Source of the DNA: Pelagicoccus sp. SDUM812002
GTDB lineage: Bacteria; Verrucomicrobiota; Verrucomicrobiia; Opitutales; Opitutaceae
Direction of reading: 5' to 3'
DNA: 64,000 bases
Assembly (NCBI RefSeq): GCF_031127835.1
Contig: NZ_JARXHX010000004.1
Coordinates: forward strand, 309,448 to 373,447
Notes under the pieces: model-generated
The model's database searches: none
What the model was told of the DNA's origin: nothing
What the model saw: only the letters and a program-made list of their open reading frames with translations
Position numbers and translations under genes: made by a program
Shown: positions 16,851-25,267 of the stretch, piece by piece
How the letters are laid out: the number at the start of each line of letters is the position of its first letter
Position numbering within the stretch: the first letter of the stretch is position 1

Positions 16851-18503
16851 CTAGTTGACAGGGGCGCAGTAGCAAGAGGAGCCGGGGAGGGTGTCTGCTT
16901 TTATCCAGGCTTCGGCGAGTTGGCCGGAGAGGTTAATGGCTTCGCCTGTATTCTTTTTCTGGGCACGGAGCGCGTTTTGCAGTCCGAGTAGGGCCCAGCC
17001 GTTGTCCCGGTTGCGAGCGAGGTCTTCGCGGTAGACGTCTTCGGCTTCGGCGTAGCGTTTCTGCTCCATTAGGAGGGCTCCGAGGGCGTGACGAACAGGG
17101 AGCATCCAGCCGGGAGGTTCGTCGTAGACGAGGGCGTCTTCGGCGGCGATGCCTTTACGAAGGATAGCGAAGGCTTCGTCGTGCTTGCCCTCTCGATACA
17201 GCAGCTCGCCTTCGATCATGGCTTTGGCGATGGGAAGGACGTTGGCGACGGGGTTGTTGAAGATATACCATTCTTCGGGGACGGCTGTCATGGCTTCGTC
17301 GAAGGCTGCCATTTCGGAACGTGCTTCTTGAGTGCGGCTAAGGGCGGAGTTGGCGATGGAACGGGCGTAGTGGCGGACGGCGTTGCTGACGAGCCGGTAG
17401 TCTGGATATGCAGGTTGCTCTAGGATTTCCTCCCATTTGCCGAAGCGGATCATGACGTGGAAAGTGGTGGGCATGATGCCTTCGATGAGAAACGCGAGTT
17501 CTTTGAGGGCGGGCTCGGGGACTTCGCGCTCGAGGTCGCGGGCGGCGGTCATGGCGTCTTGATAGCGTCCTGACATCATGGCGGAGTAAGCGAGGAAGTG
17601 GAGGTTGTGGGCGTAGTAGACAATATAGTTGGTGGGCTCGGGCGCTTGCTTGAAATAGGCGCGGTCTATTTCGACGGCTTGGGAGTTGGAATCGACGGCG
17701 TCGCTGTAGCGTCCGACGCGAACGTAGATATGGGACGGCATGTGGACGAGGTGTCCGGAACCAGGGACGAGGGTGCGGAGCAGGTCGGCGGATTTTTCGG
17801 CACGGTCGGGATCTTGGGAGGCCTCGGTGGCGTGGATGTAGAAGTGATTGGCCCCGGGGTGAACGGGCTCGAGTTCCATGGCGTGCTCGATGGCGCCGAC
17901 GATTTCGAGGATGCGTTTGCGTGGATTTCCTTCGTTGTCCCAATAGTCCCAAGGTTGGAGATCCATGAGGGATTCGGCGAAGAGGGCGGCGACGTCGGGG
18001 TCGTTGGGATGTTTGGCGTAGGCTTTTTCCATAGCGTCGGCGTAAGCTTGGTCGAGAGACGAACGGTCTTCGGGCGCGGGGTATTCGTAGCGTGCGGATA
18101 CGGCTTGGATGAGGGAGGCTTCGACGGGTGTTGTATTCTCGATGAGGGAGAGAGCTTTGTCGGCGGCTTCGCGGGCAGCTTTCGAGCGCTCGTCAGTCAT
18201 CATGGGATCGTTGATGTTGATGCCGTTGGCGTAGGCGATGCCCCACCAGGGTAGGGCGGCAGCGGGATCGGCTTCGGCGGCGGCCTGAAAGGAGCGGATG
18301 GCTTCGTCGTGGTTGAAGCCGTAGAGCAGCTGCATGCCTTGGTTGAACCAGGTTTGGGCGTCGGCGGATGTAGTGGAGATGGGGCGTTCGTAGTTGCCGA
18401 AGCCTTCGTAGCGTTTGGCTTCGCTCGCTTGGGGGTGGGCGGTGGCGGCGGAGAGGAAGGTCGCGAGGAGCGCGGCGGTGGTTCGAAGAGTTATTAGTTT
18501 CAT
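16851..18503 (-). CDS. Secreted TPR-repeat protein
   Basis: A 550-residue protein starting at the ATG at 18503; the frame extends 10 codons further, but the signal peptide (MKLITLRTTAALLATFLSAA) begins here. The mature part is built of tetratricopeptide repeats: WFNQGMQLLYGFNHDEAIRSFQAAAEADP near the N-terminus, several degenerate repeats in the middle and VRHALGALLMEQKRYAEAEDVYREDL near the C-terminus. It contains HFYIHATEAS and GHLVHMPSHIYVRVGRY, segments that recur in a family of large secreted bacterial TPR proteins of unknown function. It should be periplasmic and act as a scaffold. It ends in SSCYCAPVN, an unusual Cys-rich tail. It is probably monocistronic. Confidence 0.88.
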   Translation of the reverse strand: MKLITLRTTAALLATFLSAATAHPQASEAKRYEGFGNYERPISTTSADAQTWFNQGMQLLYGFNHDEAIRSFQAAAEADPAAALPWWGIAYANGININDPMMTDERSKAAREAADKALSLIENTTPVEASLIQAVSARYEYPAPEDRSSLDQAYADAMEKAYAKHPNDPDVAALFAESLMDLQPWDYWDNEGNPRKRILEIVGAIEHAMELEPVHPGANHFYIHATEASQDPDRAEKSADLLRTLVPGSGHLVHMPSHIYVRVGRYSDAVDSNSQAVEIDRAYFKQAPEPTNYIVYYAHNLHFLAYSAMMSGRYQDAMTAARDLEREVPEPALKELAFLIEGIMPTTFHVMIRFGKWEEILEQPAYPDYRLVSNAVRHYARSIANSALSRTQEARSEMAAFDEAMTAVPEEWYIFNNPVANVLPIAKAMIEGELLYREGKHDEAFAILRKGIAAEDALVYDEPPGWMLPVRHALGALLMEQKRYAEAEDVYREDLARNRDNGWALLGLQNALRAQKKNTGEAINLSGQLAEAWIKADTLPGSSCYCAPVN

Positions 18504-18672
18504 GAGCAAGCAGGCGTGGTGGTTGGATCTCAAGCGCTTTGGGTGGCTTGAGGATTTGCAGAGGCGTGGAGCGAATTCGGTGAGTCGAATTCCGTCCTCT
18601 GGGTGTGGGCCTATTTTAGGGGGCGTGCGTTTCGAGAGCGTTTCGCGGCGCGTTTCTGGGGGAGAAACGTCG

Positions 18673-18690
18673 CTTTTTTTTGGTTCCTCA
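18673..18690 (+). repeat. Short T-tract repeat, copy 1
   Basis: C(T)8GGTTCCTCA, exactly repeated at 18866-18883 in the same intergenic region. The function is unknown. Confidence 0.6.
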
Positions 18691-18729
18691 CCATTATGCG
18701 GGAAATATGCCTAGCTTGACTTCTCAACT

Positions 18730-18810
18730 GTAGGGCTGGTGCTTGCGCCAAGCCGCTATGCAGGAGCGATTGATGTGGGACTTGCGTCTCGTCGCAAGCG
18801 ACGGCCCTAC
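18730..18810. repeat. REP-like palindrome pair (REPIN-like)
   Basis: An imperfect inverted repeat. The left arm GTAGGGCTGGTGCTTGCG (18730-18747) pairs with CGCAAGCGACGGCCCTAC (18793-18810) across a ~45-bp spacer. The left arm with its extension to 18755 reappears inverted at 18939-18964 with 3 mismatches in 26. The organisation matches REP doublets mobilised by RAYT transposases; a decayed RAYT-like gene lies at 30.1-30.6 kb. Confidence 0.6.
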
Positions 18811-18865
18811 CAAATATAAGCTGGGAATCAATAAACAGCAACTTCGCCTGCATTTGGTGATGAAC

Positions 18866-18883
18866 CTTTTTTTTGGTTCCTCA
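18866..18883 (+). repeat. Short T-tract repeat, copy 2
   Basis: Identical to 18673-18690. Here it is flanked so that GAACC (T)8 GGTTC can form a short hairpin. A partial third copy (GATGAACCTTTTGTTGGG) starts at about 19002. Confidence 0.55.
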
Positions 18884-18938
18884 TCAAAAGCGGTGGAAGA
18901 TGCTGTACGGTCAAACTGGAGAATTCCTTCTTGCCTCG

Positions 18939-18964
18939 CGGCGTGGCGCGAGCTCCAGCCCTAC
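18939..18964 (-). repeat. REP-like single unit
   Basis: The minus-strand copy of the REP-like unit found at 18730-18755 (23 of 26 positions identical). Together the two form a larger inverted arrangement spanning about 235 bp of the gap between the TPR and regulator genes. Confidence 0.6.
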
Positions 18965-19093
18965 GATTGAGTCTAGTCAGAGATGTTTCCCGCCTAATGG
19001 AGATGAACCTTTTGTTGGGGGGTGGCCTTGGTGGGAAGCTATTTTTCGTTGCTTTATTCGCGGCAAGAGGTCGCTTCCCCCAGGGTATTGCTC

Positions 19094-21880
19094 TTAAAAT
19101 TTTTGGGTGGTGGGGAGCTTTGGCAGAGGGGCGAGTTCGCCGTTGGCTTCCATTTTTCGGAGGGTGGTTTTTTGGGCGGCGAGGCGGGCGTTCATGATGC
19201 CGATGAGGTGCTGGAACTCGGGTTCGTCGTGGATCTCGCCGGTGTAGGGATCGGTGGCGACGTGGGCGAGCGCGCCGCCGCCGTCGATGAATTCCTTGAG
19301 GGTGCCTATGGCTCCTGGGATGTCGCCAAGCGCGATGTAGAGGGGCACGTCGTAGGCATGGTAGCCGGTGGGGCCCCAGCGGTTCATCTGGGGAGCGATT
19401 TGCTTGAGGCGGTAGGCTAGGGCTTGGGCTCGCTCGGTTTGGCCAGCTGCGTGAAGGAGAAAGGCGAATTCGACGACGAGTATGAAGTTCTTCTTGTCTA
19501 TCGGGCATTCTGGATCGGCGACCCAGGGATACGATTGAAGGTAGCGTTCGAGGGCGTGTTGGGGCTGGCCCTGCTGGATGGCTATGGCGCTTATTTTGTA
19601 GGCGGACCAGTCGAAGTAGTCGTCGCTCTTTTTGAGAGCGGAGTAGGTGGCGACGGCGAGTTCGGTTTCGCCATTAAATTCGTGGGCGAGACCGCGGAGG
19701 AAGGTGGAACGGTTGGAGCTCGGGGCGATGGCGAGGTATTGCTCGCTCCATTCGAGAAAGGAGGCGGTGTCGCCAAGGTTGAAGTAGGCGTATGCGATGT
19801 CGCTGCAGATGTTTGAGCTCGCTGGGTCGAGGGCGAAAGCTTCCCGGAAGTAGCGGATGGCGAGGTCGAAGCGGTAGAGGCCGTGGTGGTAGAGGCGGCC
19901 CAACGAGGAAAGGACTTTGATGTTTTGCGGGTCCTTTTCTAGCAGGGCGTCAAGGATGGACTTCGCTTCGTCGATTCGTCTGAGGGCGACGAGGATGTCC
20001 GGGACGAGGGTTGGGTCGGATAGGTTGTTTGGGTTAAGTTCGGCTGCTTTTTGGGCGAGTTGCAAGGCGCTTGCGGGATCGCCGAGATGGTACATGTGGG
20101 CGAGGGCGAGGTGCTGGTAGGCGAAGTCGGAGTTGGGGTTGAGCTCGGTGGCCCGCTCGAAAGCGGTGATGGCTGCTGTGGTATTGAATTGGGTGAACTC
20201 GAGGAAACCTCGGGCGACGTGCGCTTCGCTGAGGAGCGGATTCAATTGCATCGCGCGGTCGACATGCGGTTGGGCTTTGGCGACCTGTTCCTCGACGGGG
20301 AGACCTTGGTAGTGGATGCGACTGAGGTAGGCGATCGCGAGGGCGGCGTGGGCCTGGGCGAAATTGGGGTCGAGTTCGAGCGCACGACTGTAGTGGTCGA
20401 TCGCTTGCTCGTGGCTCTCGTTGGTGTAAGCGCTGGCGGCGGATTTTCCGCGGAAGTAGGCTTCGAGGGCGGCTAGGTTTCGTGTGGGGATGGTTTCGCT
20501 CGGGTTGAGCGAGAGGGGGGAGAGTTGAGGGCTGAGTTCGCCGGCGATGGCTTCGGTGACTTCGGTTTGCAGCGCGAAGATGTTTTGGGCGGACATCTGT
20601 TTAGTGTAGTTCTTGGCCCAGATGTGGAATCCGGAAGCGGCGTCAATGAGCTGGATGTTGATGCGGATCTGGTCGCCGGAGCGTTGCACGCTGCCTTCGA
20701 TGATGTTGGCGACGCCGAGTTCTTGGGCGATCGTCCGCAGGTCTTTTTGCGGGTCGCGGTAGCTCATGACGGAGGTGCGGGAGATGATTTTGACCTCGGG
20801 GATGTGGGAGACTCGGGTAATGAGGTCGTCGTGGAATCCGTCGGTGAAGTACCGATCGTCTTCTGTGTCGCTGCGGTTCTCGAAGGGGAGGATAGCGATG
20901 GACTTTTCGAGGATAAGGGCTGGTGACTTATCGTCTTTGGCGAAGTAGAGGATGGAAAGCAGGAGGGCGAGTAAGCCGCTCGACCAAACGACCCAGTGGG
21001 CGGCGGGTGTTTTGGTTTTTGGAAGGTGGGTTGGAGCTTTCGATATCGTATCGGGGGCGGGAGCGAGCGTGAATTCGTTGTTTGGATACGTGGGTTTGGG
21101 TTCGGCAATTTGGGTTGAGGGGCGGGCTTGGGAAATCTTTTGGTAGAGGGCTTGGATTTCTTCGCCCGGTTCTATATCCAACGCTGCATGTAGGTGTTTT
21201 GTGTAGGCTTGGTAGGCAAGTAGGGCGGCGGCTCGATCGCCGCTGAGGGCGAGGAGCTCCATCAGGGATTGGTGGCTTCGTTCGCTAAGGCTTTCGATTT
21301 GTATTCGGATTTTGGAGTAACGAATGGCCTCGGAAAAGTCGCCCTCCTTTCGCAGCAGCTCGATGAGTTGAGCGAGGGCCTCGTCGATCCTTAAGCGTAG
21401 TGAGTCGCGCTCGGTATGGATCCACTCGTCGTGGAAATTTGGTACGAGGTCTCCGCCGTAGAGCGTTGAGGCCTGTTCGAGGTGCACGCGCGCGTCGTCT
21501 TTGCGCCCGTCAATCGTGGCGCGTTTTGCTGAGAGCAATGTTTCTTGGAGCGAGGTTAAGTCTACGGAGCAGGCGGGGTCCTTGCGAAGGGTGATCGAGA
21601 GTTTGTCGACTTCGAGGAAAGGGTCGATCTCCGGAAGAGCTTGGCGTAGGCCATAGAGGAGGTTGCGCAGGTTGGTGAGGGCCTGTTTCTCCTCCGAGTC
21701 TGGCCAAAAGGTGAAGGCCAGGTGGGAGCGGGATTGCGGTTTTCCTTGATGGAAGGCGAGGTAGGCGAGCAGGGAGCGCTGACGCGGTTTTTCGAGGGAT
21801 CGAGCCGGCTGGCTGTCGATGGTCACGGAGAAGCCGCCCAGTAACTGGATGCGAAGGCGTATCGGCAATTCAGGGTTCAC
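19094..21880 (-). CDS. Membrane-anchored BTAD/TolB-like/TPR transcriptional regulator
   Basis: A 928-residue multidomain protein. Residues ~8-95 form an OmpR-type winged-helix DNA-binding domain (LLGGFSV, KPRQRSLLAYLAFH, LRNLLYGLRQ). Residues ~100-250 form the bacterial transcriptional activation domain (ALLAYQAYTKHLHAALDIEPGEE). After a Pro-rich linker comes one hydrophobic segment (~295-314). Then follows a TolB/FlgO-like domain (SIAILPFENRS through GDQIRINIQLIDAASGFHIWAKNY, ~325-440). TPR repeats fill ~470-900 (AIDHYSRALELDPNFAQAHAALA and others). The topology suggests a CadC-like sensor with cytoplasmic DNA binding and a periplasmic sensing/TPR part. The next gene on the same strand encodes a secreted TPR protein, across a repeat-rich gap; whether it is a target is unknown. 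Confidence 0.9.
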   Translation of the reverse strand: MNPELPIRLRIQLLGGFSVTIDSQPARSLEKPRQRSLLAYLAFHQGKPQSRSHLAFTFWPDSEEKQALTNLRNLLYGLRQALPEIDPFLEVDKLSITLRKDPACSVDLTSLQETLLSAKRATIDGRKDDARVHLEQASTLYGGDLVPNFHDEWIHTERDSLRLRIDEALAQLIELLRKEGDFSEAIRYSKIRIQIESLSERSHQSLMELLALSGDRAAALLAYQAYTKHLHAALDIEPGEEIQALYQKISQARPSTQIAEPKPTYPNNEFTLAPAPDTISKAPTHLPKTKTPAAHWVVWSSGLLALLLSILYFAKDDKSPALILEKSIAILPFENRSDTEDDRYFTDGFHDDLITRVSHIPEVKIISRTSVMSYRDPQKDLRTIAQELGVANIIEGSVQRSGDQIRINIQLIDAASGFHIWAKNYTKQMSAQNIFALQTEVTEAIAGELSPQLSPLSLNPSETIPTRNLAALEAYFRGKSAASAYTNESHEQAIDHYSRALELDPNFAQAHAALAIAYLSRIHYQGLPVEEQVAKAQPHVDRAMQLNPLLSEAHVARGFLEFTQFNTTAAITAFERATELNPNSDFAYQHLALAHMYHLGDPASALQLAQKAAELNPNNLSDPTLVPDILVALRRIDEAKSILDALLEKDPQNIKVLSSLGRLYHHGLYRFDLAIRYFREAFALDPASSNICSDIAYAYFNLGDTASFLEWSEQYLAIAPSSNRSTFLRGLAHEFNGETELAVATYSALKKSDDYFDWSAYKISAIAIQQGQPQHALERYLQSYPWVADPECPIDKKNFILVVEFAFLLHAAGQTERAQALAYRLKQIAPQMNRWGPTGYHAYDVPLYIALGDIPGAIGTLKEFIDGGGALAHVATDPYTGEIHDEPEFQHLIGIMNARLAAQKTTLRKMEANGELAPLPKLPTTQKF

Positions 21881-22290
21881 GAAGAAGAGTTGGAAAGGTA
21901 CGAGAGATTAGGATTGCTCGTAAGAGTATCTAGTTTCTCGGGATTTCCAATCTTTGAATTGGCGATGAGGGCTGTAATAGAGAGGGGGAGCTCGACGATC
22001 AACGCGTAGCTCTGGGGAGGTCTCGGCAGCGACTGCGAAGGGCAGCATTTGATACGGATCAATCGGGAATCGCGTATTTGCTTTTCTTGGACAAGCAAAG
22101 CAGCGAACGCTTAAATTCTGACTGTAAATGACAGGTCTTAGGTGTTCATTTGATTTCCGAAGTTTTAACCCTCTTAGGGCAAGCTCTTCCGGAGATCGAC
22201 CTTTCCTTGCGGCTTTCGCGGGTTTTATTAAGCATTAATTGATCTCTTCAGAGTGATCGTTCAGGCCGAGAGTTTCCCGGACAGCAAAAA
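21881..22290. other. Intergenic region upstream of the BTAD regulator
   Basis: About 410 bp with no supported gene. It should carry the regulator promoter (minus strand). No repeats or structured RNA were recognised apart from the terminator at its right end. Confidence 0.4.
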
Positions 22291-22318
22291 AAGCGGTCTC
22301 TTGCGAGACCGCTTTTTC
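22291..22318. terminator. Bidirectional Rho-independent terminator
   Basis: A perfect 11-bp stem AAAGCGGTCTC / GAGACCGCTTT with a TTGC tetraloop, flanked by an A-run on the left and a T-run on the right. It can terminate in both directions and follows the minus-strand DUF3016-type gene that ends at 22341. Confidence 0.9.
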
Positions 22319-22340
22319 GACTTGGCAAGCGAATGCGTAG

Positions 22341-22889
22341 TTATGAAGTTGATACGCCAGATTTGTTTTCTATCAGGTCGTCCAACTTTCCATTTACCCA
22401 ATTTTCCACAAGCTCTTGCTCGTGATAGAAGGATTCGCTGTGCGATTCCGGACTGTGCAGGTTCCAAAGGAAGGAGTTGTCCGTTAGCTGAGCCAATCCT
22501 TCGGTCATGATAGTGCCGTCCGGCGCTACAACCTTGTAATGGAACTTCAAGCGGGGCGGATAAACGTCCCGTACGATGCGCACGTCGTAGGCTTGTGGCC
22601 GCCATGGTTCGTATTCGCCTGCCATGTCGATATCCTGGAAGGTAATCTGAAGGTGTGCCCCATCGGGTAGGGTCCTGTTCAAGTCCGAAGCGACCTCTGT
22701 TTGCAATTCCTCCCGGAATTCATCCGGAAGCTTGTCCGTGTAGAGACCACTTTGCTCGAAGTCACTGAATCGTTCCGGCTCGTCGAATTTGATCTCTAGC
22801 GATGCAGCGGAGAGCGACGTCGCCGCACTGATGGTCAAAAGGCTGCCAATCAATTTTCTGTTAAGACTATCAATCTTTAATTTTTTCAT
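22341..22889 (-). CDS. Secreted DUF3016-like protein
   Basis: A 182-residue exported protein. The ATG at 22889 (MKKLKIDSLNRKLIG) gives a signal peptide with a hydrophobic core and SLSA-AS cleavage; the upstream frame to 23033 lacks such features. The mature region contains LEIKFDEPERFSDF, LPDGAHLQITFQDIDMAGEYEPW and DVRIVRDVYPPRLKFHYKV, which look like the DUF3016 family: small periplasmic proteins of unknown role whose strands predict a beta-rich fold. It appears monocistronic, ending at a strong terminator. No function can be assigned. Confidence 0.8.
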   Translation of the reverse strand: MKKLKIDSLNRKLIGSLLTISAATSLSAASLEIKFDEPERFSDFEQSGLYTDKLPDEFREELQTEVASDLNRTLPDGAHLQITFQDIDMAGEYEPWRPQAYDVRIVRDVYPPRLKFHYKVVAPDGTIMTEGLAQLTDNSFLWNLHSPESHSESFYHEQELVENWVNGKLDDLIENKSGVSTS

Positions 22890-23214
22890 GCTTCTACGTG
22901 GTTGGTGCTTTCGTTTCCATTCGAATTTTCGCATCCGAATCATTACGTGTCCACATCCGCAGTAACCATACCAAGCAGATATAGTCGCTGCAATTGAAGG
23001 AGAGGATGCAGGTAGCAACCCCGTATCCTGCAATTCGCAAAGGAATCTCAGCGCTTCGGGACGGAATCACTCCTGCGGTCCCTCGAAGGGATCGTAGCAT
23101 TTCTGCTTACCATCAGCGCTGCTCGGGTTTCCTAAACCCAACCCCACGTTGATCGCCTTGCCTCTCGGGCAATTCGATAATTGGGTTCTCGAGAGATAGC
23201 TCTCCTCGGGTGAC
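22890..23214. other. Intergenic region
   Basis: About 325 bp between the antiporter and DUF3016-like genes. Several short inverted stretches are visible (e.g. around 23090-23180), but no tRNA, riboswitch or gene could be supported. Confidence 0.35.
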
Positions 23215-24828
23215 TCACTCATCGCGGCCCCGCCAGCGATTGGCGAGGTCGGGTCGTTGTTGAGTGAATACTTGAAAGACGTGATCGGCGAAGCCTGCTC
23301 CGGCTTCGCTGTACAGGTTGAACGCTGTATCCAGGCCAACGATACGGAGCTCTTTCACCTCGTCGTCGAACTTTCCGGTGGCCGCGACCACTCCCTCGAA
23401 CTCGTGTCGCTTGAGGGTCTGAGAGGCATGCACATTGGCGCTGTGTTTCGGCATCGCCAGCACGACGAGATCGAGGGTGTCCTTCACCCGGGCCCGTTCC
23501 CAAAAGTCCGAGTCGGTCGCATCCGCTAGCACCACGTTGCGTCCTTCCGCTTGATGTCGCTCGACGGATGCCTGGTCGCGGTCAAAACCGATGATCTGGC
23601 CGGGGAAACGGCTGTGCAAGCTTCGGTAGACAGCGACTCCGACCCGGCCCATTCCGAAGATCCCGATGCGCTCGCCGTTGTTCTGGATAGGCAGGTCGTC
23701 CGGATGCTGCCCCTTTGTCTCAAACCGTTTTAGAAATTCGCTTATCGGGTCATAGAACTCTTCCGCCTTCCGCGACAGCGGCGCCATGATCAGGATGCTC
23801 AGCGAGAGCGATAGCGCCATGGCGATGAGCCATTCACTGCCGAGCCAGCCTTTGCTTACGGCCAGCGCGAGTACGATCAGGCCGAACTCGCTGTAGGTTG
23901 AGAGGTTGAGTCCGGCCATCCATGCGGTACGGGCTCGCAGGTGAAAGCGGGTGAGGATGAAAAAGAAGGCGAGGCTCTTCAAAGGTAACATCGCGATCAG
24001 GAGCAATGCCCAAAGCGTCGCCTCGAGCGACAAGGACCCCTGCAAGCCGATTTGCAGGAAGAAGCCAACCAGCAGCAAATCGGTGACCCCCAGCAAAGAC
24101 TTGCTGAGCTCCTTCGCCTTGGGGTGGGAACCGACCAGGACTCCGATAAACAAAGCTCCTAAGTCCGCTTTCATGCCCACGACTTCGAAGCTCTCGGCGC
24201 CGACCACCAGCGCCAGAAACAACCCGCAAAGGGCGATCATCTCTCCGTGTCCTGACCAGCCTATAAGGGCTCTGATTAACTTTCGGCCGAATAGCAACGC
24301 GATCAAGAGGGGGATTGCCCACAAGGTTGGGATCTTCCCCGTGGAGAAGGTTAAAAACAAGACTGCGAGAATATCTTGCATGATCAGCATGCCGATCGCG
24401 ATGCGTCCGTGCATAGCGCCCATATCGCCGCTTTCCTCAAGGGCTTTCACCGCGAAGACGGTGCTTGAGAAGCTAAGGGCGAAGGCCAGCAGCAGGGCGG
24501 TCTGCCAGTCCAGCCCGGTGGCTCCGCTAAACAAGGCCGCCACGCCGATGACGACAGGTGTGAAAATGAGAAGCACCGAGCCCGTATGGAGGGTGGTGCC
24601 TGCCCAGATTTCCGGCCGGGCCAAGGTACGCAGGCGAAGTTTCACTCCGATGCTGAAGAGCATCAAGGTCACGCCCAAATTCGCGATATCGTCCAGCATG
24701 GGACCTCCCGTCTTGCCCAGCGCTTGCAGGACGAATCCGGAGACCAAGAACCCAACCAGGGGCGGCAATCGAAACCGTTGGGCTATCAGTCCGAAGCAAA
24801 AGGCAATGGCGAGAAGTAGGGCATCCAT
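23215..24828 (-). CDS. Kef/YbaL-type monovalent cation:proton antiporter (CPA2) with TrkA-N domain
   Basis: A 537-residue inner-membrane protein. Residues ~1-380 form 12-13 hydrophobic helices of the CPA2 exchanger fold, with FSSTVFAVKALEESGDM and MLIMQDILAVLFL carrying the family Gln-Asp pair. Residues ~400-520 form a cytoplasmic Rossmann RCK/TrkA-N domain (RIGIFGMGRVGVAVYRSL, GFDRDQASVERH, VVLADATDSDFW). Such proteins exchange K+ (or Na+) for H+ under nucleotide control and serve pH or electrophile protection. The lack of a separate ancillary gene and the overall size are closest to YbaL. It has its own upstream gap and no operon partner. Confidence 0.92.
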   Translation of the reverse strand: MDALLLAIAFCFGLIAQRFRLPPLVGFLVSGFVLQALGKTGGPMLDDIANLGVTLMLFSIGVKLRLRTLARPEIWAGTTLHTGSVLLIFTPVVIGVAALFSGATGLDWQTALLLAFALSFSSTVFAVKALEESGDMGAMHGRIAIGMLIMQDILAVLFLTFSTGKIPTLWAIPLLIALLFGRKLIRALIGWSGHGEMIALCGLFLALVVGAESFEVVGMKADLGALFIGVLVGSHPKAKELSKSLLGVTDLLLVGFFLQIGLQGSLSLEATLWALLLIAMLPLKSLAFFFILTRFHLRARTAWMAGLNLSTYSEFGLIVLALAVSKGWLGSEWLIAMALSLSLSILIMAPLSRKAEEFYDPISEFLKRFETKGQHPDDLPIQNNGERIGIFGMGRVGVAVYRSLHSRFPGQIIGFDRDQASVERHQAEGRNVVLADATDSDFWERARVKDTLDLVVLAMPKHSANVHASQTLKRHEFEGVVAATGKFDDEVKELRIVGLDTAFNLYSEAGAGFADHVFQVFTQQRPDLANRWRGRDE

Positions 24829-25267
24829 ATAGGTCGTGAGCTAGATCTATGCCTGCTGCGTGTCGAGAGCCGGAGCTCTCCTAGGGCCGGTTTTCTGAAA
24901 GTCGATTCTCAACAAGGGCAGAGCCCCCCATGTCATCTCGTGATGTATTAACTCGACTCCTTGAAAATCCTATTCGCACGCTTGGTACTAGGCTCCTCTT
25001 TGCGATCGATTGACGGGTCGTGAGGTCTTGTGGAAGGTCCGGCGCTCGCCCCCGTGACGTATCAGGTCATCCGCCCGACTCGCTGGCCCTACCTTGTACG
25101 CGTCGATGGTTTGGCAGCCCACTGGCGATCTGCCGGCGATGAAGTCTACGGCAATCTTGGCCCGCGGGGAGCATAGGGATTGTTCAGGATATTCTGACGG
25201 TCGATCTTCGAGGTGGTAAGGTCTTTTGCTATCTTAGAGGGGAAGTTCGGATTGAGTCGTAAAATGC
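24829..25267. other. Intergenic region with a possible short ORF
   Basis: About 440 bp. The only suggestive item is a plus-strand GTG frame at 25030-25176 (48 codons) of coding-like composition, containing VTYQVIRPTRWPYLVRVDG; it has no clear ribosome site or recognised family. The gap also holds the antiporter promoter region. Confidence 0.35.

Noticed and set aside
23040..23180. Possible tRNA-like or structured RNA
   Set aside because: Several short complementary stretches exist, but no acceptor/T-loop consensus or cloverleaf could be built.
23951..24832. Plus-strand open frame of 293 codons
   Set aside because: It mirrors the Kef-type antiporter gene; its Lys/Ala/Pro/Ser-rich product has no domain signature.
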